Shown: piece after piece, positions 37,133-47,427 of the stretch
Numbering within the stretch: the first letter of the stretch is position 1
Layout of the letters: every line of letters begins with the position of its first letter
Assembly: GCF_002095435.2 (NCBI RefSeq)
Contig: NZ_MJEJ02000042.1
Span: 62,001 to 126,000 of the forward strand
Direction of reading: 5' to 3'
Length of the DNA stretch: 64,000 nucleotides
Source: Williamsia sp. 1138
Lineage (GTDB): Bacteria > Actinomycetota > Actinomycetes > Mycobacteriales > Mycobacteriaceae
Program-made: the position numbers and the translations under genes
Notes under the pieces: generated by a model
Told to the model about the DNA's origin: nothing
Seen by the model: only the letters and a program-made list of their open reading frames with translations
The model's database searches: none

Positions 37133-37777
37133 CTATGCACCGACCCCGAAGAACTCGATGACGGCGTCGGCGGTGAGCGCCGGCGCGCCGGAACGGTCCG
37201 GTTTGAGGTCGTGGCCGACTTTGGGCAGGTCGATCAGCCGCGTCGGCGCCTCGATCAGGCCGAGTGCGGAGGTCAACTCGTCGGTGGAGCCGAACGGGTC
37301 ACTGGCCCCGTGAACCACCAGCGTCGGCCGACTGATCGAGGGCAGATGCTCGGTGCGCAGGCGGTCCGGTTTGCCCGGGGGATGTAGCGGATAGGAGGTG
37401 AGCAACAGACCGTCGGCGATGTCGGCGTTCTCGGCCACCGCCATCGACGCCTGCCTGCCACCGTAGGAGTGTCCGCCGACGATGAGCGGACCGGAGGACT
37501 CGCCGCGGAAGGCCTCGCACGCGGCGACGATCCCTGCGCGATCGGCGGCCGCACCTGACGGGCTGGGCGGCCCCTTGGGGCGTTTCTGGCGGTAGGGCAG
37601 ATCGATGCGCGCCACCGCCACGTCGCGTTCGGTCAGGGCCTCCGCGAGCGCTCGCAGGATGACGGCGTTGTGGTTGCTGCCTGCCCCATGGGCCAGCACA
37701 ACCACTGCTGCGGCGGTCCCGGACGGTCGATGCAGCGCCCCGACCACGCCTTCGGAGTCCCAATCGATGACGGCCAT
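37133..37777 (-). CDS. Alpha/beta hydrolase (KANL3/Tex30-like)
   Basis: This alpha/beta hydrolase has 214 aa. [14 protein letters not shown] is the oxyanion strand loop. The nucleophile elbow is [11 protein letters not shown], the acid is probably in [11 protein letters not shown], and the histidine in PKVGHDLKP. The short form without a lid matches the KANL3/Tex30 group also seen in dienelactone-hydrolase-like proteins. Substrate unknown. It is divergent from lepA. Confidence 0.85.
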   Translation of the reverse strand: MAVIDWDSEGVVGALHRPSGTAAAVVVLAHGAGSNHNAVILRALAEALTERDVAVARIDLPYRQKRPKGPPSPSGAAADRAGIVAACEAFRGESSGPLIVGGHSYGGRQASMAVAENADIADGLLLTSYPLHPPGKPDRLRTEHLPSISRPTLVVHGASDPFGSTDELTSALGLIEAPTRLIDLPKVGHDLKPDRSGAPALTADAVIEFFGVGA

Positions 37778-37867
37778 GTTCTCACGCTAACCGCTCTCCG
37801 GGCGCACCGAATGGCAGAAGCAGGCGCGGGTCATGAGAAACTGGGGGTCACGCGTTCCACACGAGGA

Positions 37868-39721
<1,854 letters not shown>

Positions 39722-39727
39722 CGACAC

Positions 39728-39733
39728 TAGGAT
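39728..39733 (+). promoter_or_regulatory. Leaderless -10 box for the M3 peptidase
   Basis: TAGGAT ends seven bases before the ATG at 39741, just after the lepA stop. It would give this gene its own leaderless transcript. Confidence 0.5.
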
Positions 39734-39740
39734 CGGGTTC

Positions 39741-41771
39741 ATGTCTTCGAACCCGGTTCTCGCCCCGAGCCCGCACCTGCACGGCCTGCCTGATTTCCCG
39801 TCGATCAGTGACGACGACTTCTTGCCTGCTTTCGACGAGGCGATGGCCGCACACCTGCGGGAGGCCGAGAAGATCGCGGGTGACAAGGCGCAGCCGACGT
39901 TCGCGAACACCATCGAAGCGCTCGAGACCAGCGGTCAGTTGCTCGCGCGGGCGGCCGGCATCTTCTTCAACCTCAGTGGCGCTGACACCAACCCCGAGCG
40001 CAACAACATCTCCACGGTGCTCGCGCCGAAGTTGACCGCGCACGGCAACACCATCGCGCTGCATCCAGGCTTGTTCGCCCGGATCAACACGCTGTTCGAG
40101 AACCGGGAATCCCTCGACCTCGACGAGCCGTCACTTCGGTTGCTCGAGAAGCGGCACCGGGGATCGATCCGCGCAGGCGCCGGCCTCGATGACGCGGGCC
40201 AGGTCCGGATGAGAGAGATCTCCGAACGACTGGCCACGCTGACCACTGCATTCGGCCAACGGATCCTCGACGACAGCAACGACTCTGCGGTCTTGGTCGA
40301 CGACGTGGACAAGCTCGCCGGCCTCTCGTCCGGACAGATCGCCGCTGCACGCCGCTCGGCGGCCGAAGCAGGGCACGACTCCGGGTTCCTGCTCGCCATC
40401 GAGTTACCGACGAGTCAATCCACCGTGGCGTCGCTCGAAGATCCGGAAACGCGTCGACGAGTGTTCGACGCATCGGTGAACCGTTGTGCGCGAGGCGGTC
40501 CGAACGACACCCGGGAGATGGTTCTCGAGATCGTCCGGCTCCGCGCCGAACGTGCCCGGTTACTCGGCTATCGCGATCACGCCGAGTTCGTCATCGCGGA
40601 GGAGACCGCACCGAGCCCGGAGGCGGTCGAAGATCTGTTGACCGACCTGATGTCATCGGCGATGCGCGCCGGTGGCCGTGAACTCACCCGGCTCGCAAAG
40701 GATGTCGGTACGGACATCAGTCCCTCCGATCTCACCTACTGGTTGGCCAAGGACGAGCAGCAACGCTCGGCGGTCCCGCTGGGTGGGTTCTCCGACTACC
40801 TCGAACTCGACAGGGTGCTCACCCAGGGTGTGTTCTTCGCGGCCGGTCAGCTCTACGGCCTGCGGTTCATCGAGCGAGCTGGTCTGCCGACGTATCACCC
40901 GGATGTCCGCGTATGGGAGGTCTTCGATCGGTCAGATGCGTCCATCGGTCTGTTCCTCGGGGACTTCTTCGCCAGGCCCAGCAAACGGGGTGGGGCGTGG
41001 ATGAACAATTTCATCGACCAGAGTCTGCTGCTCAAGACCAGACCGGTCATCGTCAACGTTCTCAACCTGACGAAACCCGAAGCAGGGCAACCGTGTTTGC
41101 TCACGATGGACCAGTTGACGACGCTGTTCCACGAGTTCGGTCATGCCCTGCACGGGCTCCTGTCCACCGTGCGCTACCCGTCGCAGTCGGGAACTTCGGT
41201 ACCCCGTGACTTCGTCGAGTTCCCGTCACAGGTGAACGAGATGTGGGCGTTGCACCCGAAGGTGTTGCAGCAGTATGCCAAGCACCACGAGACAGGTGCC
41301 CCGATTCCGCAGGAACTGGCGGACGCCGCCCGTGCGAACGCAGATGTGGAGTCCGCGCACGGAACCATCGAGTACCTGGCGGCGGCGATCCTCGACATGG
41401 CGTGGCACCGGGTCACCGTCGACGACGACATCACCGACGTCGAGGCCTTCGAAAAAGCCGCCCTGACCAAGGCGGGCGCCGCAGCAGACCTGATCCCACC
41501 GCGGTACCGCAGCGCGTACTTCAACCACATCTTCGGCGGTGGGTACTCGGCCGGGTACTACTCGTACATCTGGTCCGAGGTCCTCGACGCGGAAACCGAA
41601 CAGTGGTTCCTGACCGGTGGCGGCTTGTCGGCAGAACTGGGTCAACGATTCGCCGAGACCACCCTGTCCCGCGGTGACAGCGTCGATCCGATCGTGGCGC
41701 ATCAGGAACTGCTCGGCCGCCCCGCCGAGATCGACCCCCTTCTGCGCCGCCGAGGCCTGCTACCCACCTGA
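39741..41771 (+). CDS. M3 family metallopeptidase (oligopeptidase A / Dcp-like)
   Basis: This is a cytoplasmic zinc peptidase of 676 aa. The HExxH motif is in LFHEFGHALHGLLS, followed by the third ligand region EFPSQVNEMWA. The C-terminal FNHIFGGGYSAGYYSYIWSE is diagnostic of the M3A (thimet oligopeptidase/Dcp) family. It likely clears short peptides. Start ATG 39741 is chosen on family similarity and the leaderless promoter. It converges with the GH15 gene across a very strong inverted repeat. Confidence 0.94.
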   Translation: MSSNPVLAPSPHLHGLPDFPSISDDDFLPAFDEAMAAHLREAEKIAGDKAQPTFANTIEALETSGQLLARAAGIFFNLSGADTNPERNNISTVLAPKLTAHGNTIALHPGLFARINTLFENRESLDLDEPSLRLLEKRHRGSIRAGAGLDDAGQVRMREISERLATLTTAFGQRILDDSNDSAVLVDDVDKLAGLSSGQIAAARRSAAEAGHDSGFLLAIELPTSQSTVASLEDPETRRRVFDASVNRCARGGPNDTREMVLEIVRLRAERARLLGYRDHAEFVIAEETAPSPEAVEDLLTDLMSSAMRAGGRELTRLAKDVGTDISPSDLTYWLAKDEQQRSAVPLGGFSDYLELDRVLTQGVFFAAGQLYGLRFIERAGLPTYHPDVRVWEVFDRSDASIGLFLGDFFARPSKRGGAWMNNFIDQSLLLKTRPVIVNVLNLTKPEAGQPCLLTMDQLTTLFHEFGHALHGLLSTVRYPSQSGTSVPRDFVEFPSQVNEMWALHPKVLQQYAKHHETGAPIPQELADAARANADVESAHGTIEYLAAAILDMAWHRVTVDDDITDVEAFEKAALTKAGAAADLIPPRYRSAYFNHIFGGGYSAGYYSYIWSEVLDAETEQWFLTGGGLSAELGQRFAETTLSRGDSVDPIVAHQELLGRPAEIDPLLRRRGLLPT

Positions 41772-41773
41772 TC

Positions 41774-41840
41774 CCGAAAGTGGGGCCTTTTGGCGAGCAA
41801 AAGCCCTGGTGGGCGTCGCCAAAAGGCCCCACTTTCGGGG
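41774..41840. repeat. Perfect 24-bp inverted repeat between convergent genes
   Basis: The arms at 41774-41797 and 41817-41840 are perfectly complementary over 24 bases (core AAAGTGGGGCCTTTTGGC) around a 19-base loop. The repeat starts three bases after the M3 peptidase stop and ends seven bases before the GH15 stop. It should form an extremely stable hairpin from either strand and thus act as a bidirectional terminator. No T-run follows. Confidence 0.85.
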
Positions 41841-41847
41841 GCGGGAG

Positions 41848-43860
41848 TCAGTTTGCGGGGATGAAGGTGCCGTGCCCCTGAGCTTCTTCGGCGCGGATCA
41901 CGTGCATGACCGCGTTGATCAAGGCCAGGTGGGTGAACGCCTGCGGGAAGTTGCCGAGGTGGCGACCGGTGTGCGGTTCGATCTCTTCCGCGTACAGCTT
42001 GAGCGGGCTCGCGAAAGACAACAGCCGCTCACAGAGCACCTTGGCGCGCGGTAGCTCCCCGATCTCGACCAGGGCCGAGACCAGCCAGAACGAACAGATC
42101 GTGAACGTGCCCTCCTCGCCGGAGAGCCCGTCGTCGGTCTCTTCGACTCGATAGCGCAGGACGAGGCCGTCCTCGCTGAGTTCGTCGGCGATGGCGAGGA
42201 CGGTGTTGCGGACCCGCGGATCCTCGGCGGGGAGGAAACGTAGGAGCGGTACGAGCAGTAGCGAGGCGTCGAGGGCATCGCTGCCGTAACGCTGGGTGAA
42301 GATGCCGCGATCGTTGACCCCGAACTCGAGGATGTCGGCTTTGATCTCCTCGGCGATCTCGGTCCACTGCACCACGTACGACTTCTCGCCGTGGATGGCG
42401 GCGAGTTTGGCACCCCGGTCCAGGGCGATCCAACACATCACCTTCGACGAGGTGAAGTGCTGGGGCTCGCCGCGCACTTCCCAGATGCCGCGGTCGGGCT
42501 GGCGCCAGTGCTTGATCGCCTCTTCCACCTGAGCTTTGAGGACGGGCCACAGGGTCTCCGACACCGTCTCGGTGGCCTTGGTGTTGAGGTACACCGAGTC
42601 GAGCATGGTGCCCCAGATGTCGTGTTGCTGTTGGTCGTAGGCGCCGTTGCCGATGCGGACCGGTCGCGCGCCGTCGTACCCGGACAGGTGGTTGAGCTCG
42701 GACTCCTCGAGGGTGCGCTCGCCGCCCACGCCGTACATCACCTGCAGCGGATGGTGTTCGCCGTTGTTCGCGCCGGAGACGTCGGCGATGAACGAGAAGA
42801 AGTCGCTGGCCTCACGGTCCAGTCCCAGCGTGTACAGGCCCCAGAGTGCGAAGGTGGAGTCGCGCACCCAGGCGTAGCGATAGTCCCAGTTACGTTCTCC
42901 GTGTGGAGTTTCCGGCAACGATGTCGTGGCTGCCGCGAGCAGGGCGCCGGTTGGGGAGTAGGTGAGCCCCTTCAAGGTGAGAGCGCTGCGCTGCAGATAG
43001 TTGCGCCACGGATGGTCCGGGAACCGGCCGACGTTGATCCACTGCCGCCATGACTCGGACGTCTCCCACATCATCTGGGCTGCTTCGGCCCAGTCCTGCG
43101 GGGCAGCAGGGCTTCCCCAGCTCATCGCGACGAACTCGTTGTCGCCCTCCACCATTCGAGTACGGGCCCGCGCTTCCCGGCCCTCGAGACCGAGTTTGAG
43201 ACTGGTGGTCAACCGCAGTGACTGGGCGTCACCCTTCACGCCGGTGGCGGTTGCGATCGCTTCGCCGTACGCCGGGCCCGAGTATTCCCACTTGGTGCCG
43301 CCCCGGTGGTAGTCGAAGGCCGGCTCGCAACTGAGTGCCAGTTCGACGGTGCCGTTCACACAGCGCACCGTCCGGAGCAGGATGTGTTTGGCGTCCCAAT
43401 CCGTCGGGGTCCGGCGGTGTGTGCGCGAGCGCGCCTCGTTGTCATGCCACGGACCCATCACGAGTGCATCGCGAACGATCAGCCACCCGGTATCGGTCTG
43501 CCAGGTGGTCTCGACCATCAGGCTGCCGGGCAGGTAACGACGATCGACCGGCACGTTGACCCCGTACGGCGCCAGCTTGAAGTGACCGGCACTGCGATCG
43601 AGCACTGCTCCGAAGACGCTCGGCGAATCGGGGCGTGGGACACACATCCACTCGACTGAACCGTTGCGAGCGATCAGACAGTTGCACTCGCAATCGGAGA
43701 GGAACGCGTAGTCACCGATCGGTGGGAACGCGTTTTGCGCCACCGGGGGCGCCGAGGCCGGCGACGGGCTGTTCAGTGGTGAGTTGCCACCGTGGGACGC
43801 TGTTCTCGGTCCGGCGGCGGTGAGGTCAGTGTTACTGCTGCCCTCGGATGTGGTTGTCAT
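41848..43860 (-). CDS. GH15 family glycoside hydrolase (trehalase/glucoamylase-like)
   Basis: The enzyme has 670 aa with a disordered 45-residue N-terminus. The beta-sandwich domain begins PPIGDYAFLSDCECNCLIA and contains SVEWMCVPRPDSPSVFG. The (alpha/alpha)6 catalytic domain shows RNWDYRYAWVRDSTFALWGL and the late HLGNFPQAFTHLALINA. Mycobacterial homologues at the same locus are trehalases, so trehalose hydrolysis is the best guess. ATG 43860 (MTTTSEGS) is chosen because upstream frame lacks similarity. It is divergent from the small membrane-protein genes. Confidence 0.9.
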   Translation of the reverse strand: MTTTSEGSSNTDLTAAGPRTASHGGNSPLNSPSPASAPPVAQNAFPPIGDYAFLSDCECNCLIARNGSVEWMCVPRPDSPSVFGAVLDRSAGHFKLAPYGVNVPVDRRYLPGSLMVETTWQTDTGWLIVRDALVMGPWHDNEARSRTHRRTPTDWDAKHILLRTVRCVNGTVELALSCEPAFDYHRGGTKWEYSGPAYGEAIATATGVKGDAQSLRLTTSLKLGLEGREARARTRMVEGDNEFVAMSWGSPAAPQDWAEAAQMMWETSESWRQWINVGRFPDHPWRNYLQRSALTLKGLTYSPTGALLAAATTSLPETPHGERNWDYRYAWVRDSTFALWGLYTLGLDREASDFFSFIADVSGANNGEHHPLQVMYGVGGERTLEESELNHLSGYDGARPVRIGNGAYDQQQHDIWGTMLDSVYLNTKATETVSETLWPVLKAQVEEAIKHWRQPDRGIWEVRGEPQHFTSSKVMCWIALDRGAKLAAIHGEKSYVVQWTEIAEEIKADILEFGVNDRGIFTQRYGSDALDASLLLVPLLRFLPAEDPRVRNTVLAIADELSEDGLVLRYRVEETDDGLSGEEGTFTICSFWLVSALVEIGELPRAKVLCERLLSFASPLKLYAEEIEPHTGRHLGNFPQAFTHLALINAVMHVIRAEEAQGHGTFIPAN

Positions 43861-43994
43861 GGATCTATCATGCTGTCGGGCGATGCCGTCTGCCACCGAT
43901 GCGACAATTCTCGTCACAGCCATTTTCTGGCGATCCGGCGGCCAGGTCAGGGCGGTGCAGGATTTTGAATCACCGTGAACAAAAGTCGAGGCGG

Positions 43995-44000
43995 TAGGGT
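43995..44000 (+). promoter_or_regulatory. Leaderless -10 box for the 66-aa membrane protein
   Basis: TAGGGT ends six bases before GTG 44007. The rest of 43861-44006, between divergent genes, shows no other clear feature. Confidence 0.45.
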
Positions 44001-44006
44001 GACGGA

Positions 44007-44207
44007 GTGGATGAAGTGACCCGATGGTGGGACGGCGTCGAGGAATGGTTGACGTCGTTGTCCTTCGTTCCGCAGATCCTGGTGTCCGCCGCGATCGTCG
44101 TACCACTTGCCATCGGACTTTCGTATCTGATGAACCTCCTGGTAGACGGCTCGTTCCGGCTCCTGGACCGCCGCGAATCCGCTGACGTCGACCCCGGAGA
44201 ACAGTGA
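44007..44207 (+). CDS. Small conserved membrane protein
   Basis: The protein has 66 aa with one or two membrane segments (FVPQILVSAAIVVPLAIGLSY at about residues 20-40, continuing into LMNLLVDG). A Trp-rich amphipathic N-terminus (DEVTRWWDGVEEWL) precedes them and an acidic tail follows. Mycobacteria have a similar short membrane protein at this place upstream of subI. Function unknown. Its stop overlaps the next tiny gene (TGATG). Confidence 0.75.
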   Translation: MDEVTRWWDGVEEWLTSLSFVPQILVSAAIVVPLAIGLSYLMNLLVDGSFRLLDRRESADVDPGEQ

Positions 44208-44284
44208 TGCCCCGCTCTAAGGTGACCGTGGCGTTGATCGCACTGATCGTGCTCGTCGTCGTGGCTTGGTTGTTGCTGCGCTGA
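44207..44284 (+). CDS. 25-residue membrane peptide
   Basis: ATG 44207 overlaps the preceding stop codon as TGATG, typical of translational coupling. The product is MPRSK followed by one hydrophobic helix (VALIALIVLVVVAWLLL) and a final Arg. That is a complete single-span protein with a positive-inside N-terminus. I read this by hand. The coupling and the clean topology support it being real. Role unknown, perhaps a partner of the 66-aa protein. Confidence 0.6.
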   Translation: MPRSKVTVALIALIVLVVVAWLLLR

Positions 44285-44337
44285 ATGCGACGTGAGCAAG
44301 GCCTCACTCGTAGCGTTCTGACCCGAATTTCAGCTGC

Positions 44338-44343
44338 TAATGT
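44338..44343 (+). promoter_or_regulatory. -10 box placing the transcript start at the upstream ORF
   Basis: TAATGT ends seven bases before ATG 44351, so transcription would begin at the A of that ATG. This implies a leaderless upstream ORF for the sulfate transporter operon. Confidence 0.6.
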
Positions 44344-44350
44344 TCCGCCT

Positions 44351-44440
44351 ATGTCAGCACCCGGCGGTTACCGCGTGCGCCACACCCTGGCGCTGTTCGC
44401 GGTCGACTATCGCTGCGTTTTTGACGTTCTGTGTCGCTGA
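44351..44440 (+). CDS. Probable leaderless Cys-containing leader peptide of the sulfate operon
   Basis: This 29-codon ORF lies 100 bases upstream of subI. It has cysteines at 22 and 28, the second just before the end (VDYRCVFDVLCR then stop), and arginine and aspartate nearby. Actinobacterial sulfur-assimilation operons often begin with such short peptides. In mycobacteria leaderless cysteine-rich ORFs attenuate downstream expression according to cysteine supply. Here the cysteines are not consecutive, so the resemblance is partial. The -10 box positioning supports translation from the first base. I infer a cysteine-sensing attenuator for subI-cysTWA. Confidence 0.55.
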   Translation: MSAPGGYRVRHTLALFAVDYRCVFDVLCR

Positions 44441-44491
44441 TCGACATTCTCGCGGGCTTCGTTCTGCCGCCGATCAGCATCTGAAGACTCT

Positions 44492-44527
44492 GACCTGAAC
44501 ACAACTGATTCCGACCTGAACAAAACT
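44492..44527 (+). repeat. 21-bp-period direct repeat before subI
   Basis: GACCTGAACACAACT (44492-44506) and GACCTGAACAAAACT (44513-44527) match at 14 of 15 positions and start exactly 21 bases apart, two helical turns. They end 13 bases before the subI GTG. This looks like a tandem operator or an mRNA element linked to the leader peptide. Confidence 0.65.
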
Positions 44528-44540
44528 AGGGGACACAACC

Positions 44541-45689
44541 GTGTTTTTTCGATCCGCTCGATCCGCACCGCGAAAGCGAGGGCGGAGCCGGCCAGGTAGA
44601 TCCGCCGCCGCTTCGGTCATCGTTCTCGCCGTCTCCGCGCTGGTGCTGTCCGGCTGCGGTGGCGGCTCCACCGATGAGCCCGGCGGCCAGGACATCTCCA
44701 GTGGCTCCAAGCACCTGAATCTGTACGCGTATGCGGTGCCCAAGATCGGTTACGACGAGATCATCCCGGCGTTCCGCGACACCGAGGAAGGAAAGGACAT
44801 CGGCTTCGCCGCGTCCTACGGCGCGTCCGGAGATCAGTCTCGGAAGGTCGCGCGCCGGGTTCCTGCCGACGTCGTCAACTTCTCGGTCGCTCCTGACATC
44901 ACCCGCCTGGTGAAAGCAGGTGTGGTGGACAAGGACTGGGCCGAGCAGTATCCGAACGGCAGCACCCCGTTCGGATCTGTCGTGGCGTTGGTCGTTCGGG
45001 AGGGAAATCCCCTGAACATCCGGACGTGGGACGACCTGCTCAAGCCGGGTATCCAGGTGGTGACCCCGAACCCGGGTAGTTCCGGCTCCGCCAAGTGGAA
45101 TCTGCTCGCTCCGTTCTCCGCCAAGAGCAATGGTGGCGTCGACGAGCAGGCGGGTTTGGATTACGTGGCCGAGCTGGTGCGTGACCACACCCGTATCCAG
45201 CCGAAGTCGGGTCGTGAGGCGACCACCGCGTTCGAGCAGGGGCAGGGCGACGTGTTGATCAGCTACGAGAACGAAGCGATCTTCCTCAAGAACCAGAACG
45301 CGACCGCGAAGCCGGGTCAACGGGTCGACTACGTCATCCCTCCGGAGACGTTCAAGATTGAGAACCCGGTCGCGGTGGTGAACTTCAGCAAAGAGAAGGA
45401 AGCCGCCAACGAGTTCGTCAGCTACCTCTTCACACCTGCCGCGCAGCGGATCTGGGCGGAGCAGGGCTTTCGGCCGGTCGACGAGACCGTCATCGAGGAG
45501 ACCAAGGACCTGTTCCCCGGTGAGATCGCAAAGCTGTGGACGATCAAGGAACTCGGTGCGGTGCTCGGGGAGGGCACAGCCGAGGAGAACAAGGGCAAAG
45601 ACCTCAAGGGGTGGCCCGCGGTGGACAAGGCGCTGTTCGGAACATCGGGCGCAATCACGGAGATCTATGACGCCGGAGGCAAGGTATGA
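44541..45689 (+). CDS. subI: Sulfate-binding lipoprotein of ABC importer
   Basis: The protein has 382 aa. The basic N-terminus, hydrophobic segment and lipobox LVLSGC (about residue 37) mark a lipoprotein. The binding domain shows LNLYAYAVPKIGYDEII, FAASYGASGDQSRKVA (sulfate loop), ADVVNFSVAPDITRLV and the hinge ISYENEAIFL. It captures sulfate, possibly thiosulfate, for CysTWA. The start is a GTG with GGGGA upstream, and the stop overlaps cysT by four bases. Expression is probably governed by the leader elements at 44.3-44.5 kb. Confidence 0.96.
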   Translation: MFFRSARSAPRKRGRSRPGRSAAASVIVLAVSALVLSGCGGGSTDEPGGQDISSGSKHLNLYAYAVPKIGYDEIIPAFRDTEEGKDIGFAASYGASGDQSRKVARRVPADVVNFSVAPDITRLVKAGVVDKDWAEQYPNGSTPFGSVVALVVREGNPLNIRTWDDLLKPGIQVVTPNPGSSGSAKWNLLAPFSAKSNGGVDEQAGLDYVAELVRDHTRIQPKSGREATTAFEQGQGDVLISYENEAIFLKNQNATAKPGQRVDYVIPPETFKIENPVAVVNFSKEKEAANEFVSYLFTPAAQRIWAEQGFRPVDETVIEETKDLFPGEIAKLWTIKELGAVLGEGTAEENKGKDLKGWPAVDKALFGTSGAITEIYDAGGKV

Positions 45690-46534
45690 CAACCACGGTT
45701 ACACCGCTCAAACCGCTGCCGTCGGGGCCGGCAAAACGCACGTGGGGCAGCGTCGGACCGCTCGGCGTGGGTGTCGCGGGTCTGTGGCTGAGCATCATCG
45801 TGCTCCTGCCGCTCGCCGCGATCACCAGTGAGGCGTTCGACGACGGATGGAGCGGGTTCTGGACCGCGATCACCGACGAGAACGCGATCGCCACGCTCAA
45901 GGTGACCGTTCTCGTGTCGCTGGTGGTGGCTCTGATCAACGTCGTGATGGGCACCCTCATCGCCTGGGTTCTCGTCCGCGACGAGTTTCCCGGCAAGCGG
46001 TTCGTCAACTCGCTCATCGACCTGCCGTTCGCGTTGCCCACGATCGTCGCCAGCCTGGTGCTGCTGTCGCTCTACGGACCGAACAGCCCGATCGACATCG
46101 AACTGAATGCGACCCGGCCGGCGCTGGTCATCGCGCTCGCCTTCGTCACCCTGCCGTTCGTGGTGCGCCAGGTGCAGCCCGTGCTGATCGAGATCGACAA
46201 AGAGGTGGAGGAGGCCGCAGCCTCTCTCGGCGCCACCAACTGGGTCATCTGGTGGAAGATCATCTTCCCCGCGCTGGCTCCTGCAGTGCTCTCCGGTGCC
46301 GGCCTGGCATTCACCCGCGCGATCGGCGAGTTCGGTTCGGTCGTCCTGATCGGCGGCAACATCCCGGGTGACACCCAGGTGGCGTCGCAGTACATCCAGC
46401 AGCAGATCGAGATCGACTCACCCGTCGACGCCTCTGCCATCTCGGTGGTGCTGTTGCTCATCGCCTTCGTGGTGCTCCTGGTGCTGCGCATTGTCGGTCG
46501 CCGCACGTCCAAGCGCGAGGAGCAGAGCCGATGA
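45686..46534 (+). CDS. cysT: Sulfate ABC transporter permease CysT
   Basis: This permease of 282 aa has about six membrane helices. GVGVAGLWLSIIVLLPL is the first. The EAA loop that contacts CysA is EVEEAAASLGATNWVIWWKI, followed by FPALAPAVLSGAGLAFTRAIGEFG, a strongly conserved CysT/CysU sequence. It pairs with CysW. Four-base overlaps link it to subI and cysW. Confidence 0.96.
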   Translation: MTTTVTPLKPLPSGPAKRTWGSVGPLGVGVAGLWLSIIVLLPLAAITSEAFDDGWSGFWTAITDENAIATLKVTVLVSLVVALINVVMGTLIAWVLVRDEFPGKRFVNSLIDLPFALPTIVASLVLLSLYGPNSPIDIELNATRPALVIALAFVTLPFVVRQVQPVLIEIDKEVEEAAASLGATNWVIWWKIIFPALAPAVLSGAGLAFTRAIGEFGSVVLIGGNIPGDTQVASQYIQQQIEIDSPVDASAISVVLLLIAFVVLLVLRIVGRRTSKREEQSR

Positions 46535-47427
46535 AACTGTCCACATTCCCCCGACTCACCCTGCGCACGATTGCGCTCCTGTATCTGTTCGTCCTCCTGG
46601 TCGTGCCGGTGGCGCTGATCTTCTACCGCTCCTTCGAACACGGCATCGTTCAGTTCTGGGAGTGGATCACCACCCCTGCGGCGATCTCGGCACTGCAGCT
46701 GAGTCTGTTGATCGTCGCGATCGTGGTCCCGCTGAACGTGGTCTTCGGTGTGTTCACCGCGCTCGCCATCGTCCGCGGACGATTCCGCGGCCGCGGGGTC
46801 GTCGAGGCCATCGTCGACCTGCCGTTCGCGGTCTCGCCGATCGTCGTCGGCGTTGCGCTGATCCTGCTGTGGGGATACGGGGGCTGGTTCGGCGGTCTGG
46901 AGAGCGCCGGGTTCACCGTCATCTTCGGGCTCCCGGGCATGGTGCTGGCGACCCTGTTCGTGACCTTGCCCTTTGTGGTCCGCGAGGTCGAGCCGGTGCT
47001 CCGTGAGATCGGGACCGAGCAGGAAGAGGCCGCTGCGACCCTCGGTGCCAGTGGCTGGCAGACGTTTTGGCGGATCACCTTGCCGGCCATCCGGTGGGGC
47101 CTGTCCTACGGTGTCGTCCTCACCGTGGCCCGGGCACTCGGTGAATACGGGGCCGTGATCATGGTGTCGTCCAACCTGCCGGGCGTCTCGCAAACCCTCA
47201 CGCTGCTGGTGTCGTCGCGGTACACCGACGATTACAACGAGTACGGCGCCTATGCGGCCGCGACTCTACTGATGATGATCGCAATCCTGGTGCTGCTGCT
47301 CATGACCCTGGTCGAAAAGCGCACCGGTACCAACAAAATCGAACGTCGCAAGGCGAGCAACGAGACCGACGCGGTCACCGCCCCGAGCGAGACAGCCCCG
47401 AAAACGCAGGAGAGTGAACTGGTATGA
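46531..47427 (+). CDS. cysW: Sulfate ABC transporter permease CysW
   Basis: This is the second permease, 298 aa, with six membrane helices. The EAA loop is [20 protein letters not shown], and [20 protein letters not shown] is the CysW signature. The C-terminal 40 residues after the last helix are charged and disordered ([14 protein letters not shown]). Coupled to cysT and cysA by four-base overlaps. Confidence 0.96.
   Translation: MKLSTFPRLTLRTIALLYLFVLLVVPVALIFYRSFEHGIVQFWEWITTPAAISALQLSLLIVAIVVPLNVVFGVFTALAIVRGRFRGRGVVEAIVDLPFAVSPIVVGVALILLWGYGGWFGGLESAGFTVIFGLPGMVLATLFVTLPFVVREVEPVLREIGTEQEEAAATLGASGWQTFWRITLPAIRWGLSYGVVLTVARALGEYGAVIMVSSNLPGVSQTLTLLVSSRYTDDYNEYGAYAAATLLMMIAILVLLLMTLVEKRTGTNKIERRKASNETDAVTAPSETAPKTQESELV

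Noticed and set aside
36602-37777. Toxin-antitoxin pair from the MazF-like and hydrolase genes
   Set aside because: The upstream partner is a 214-aa alpha/beta hydrolase with its catalytic elbow, not an antitoxin.
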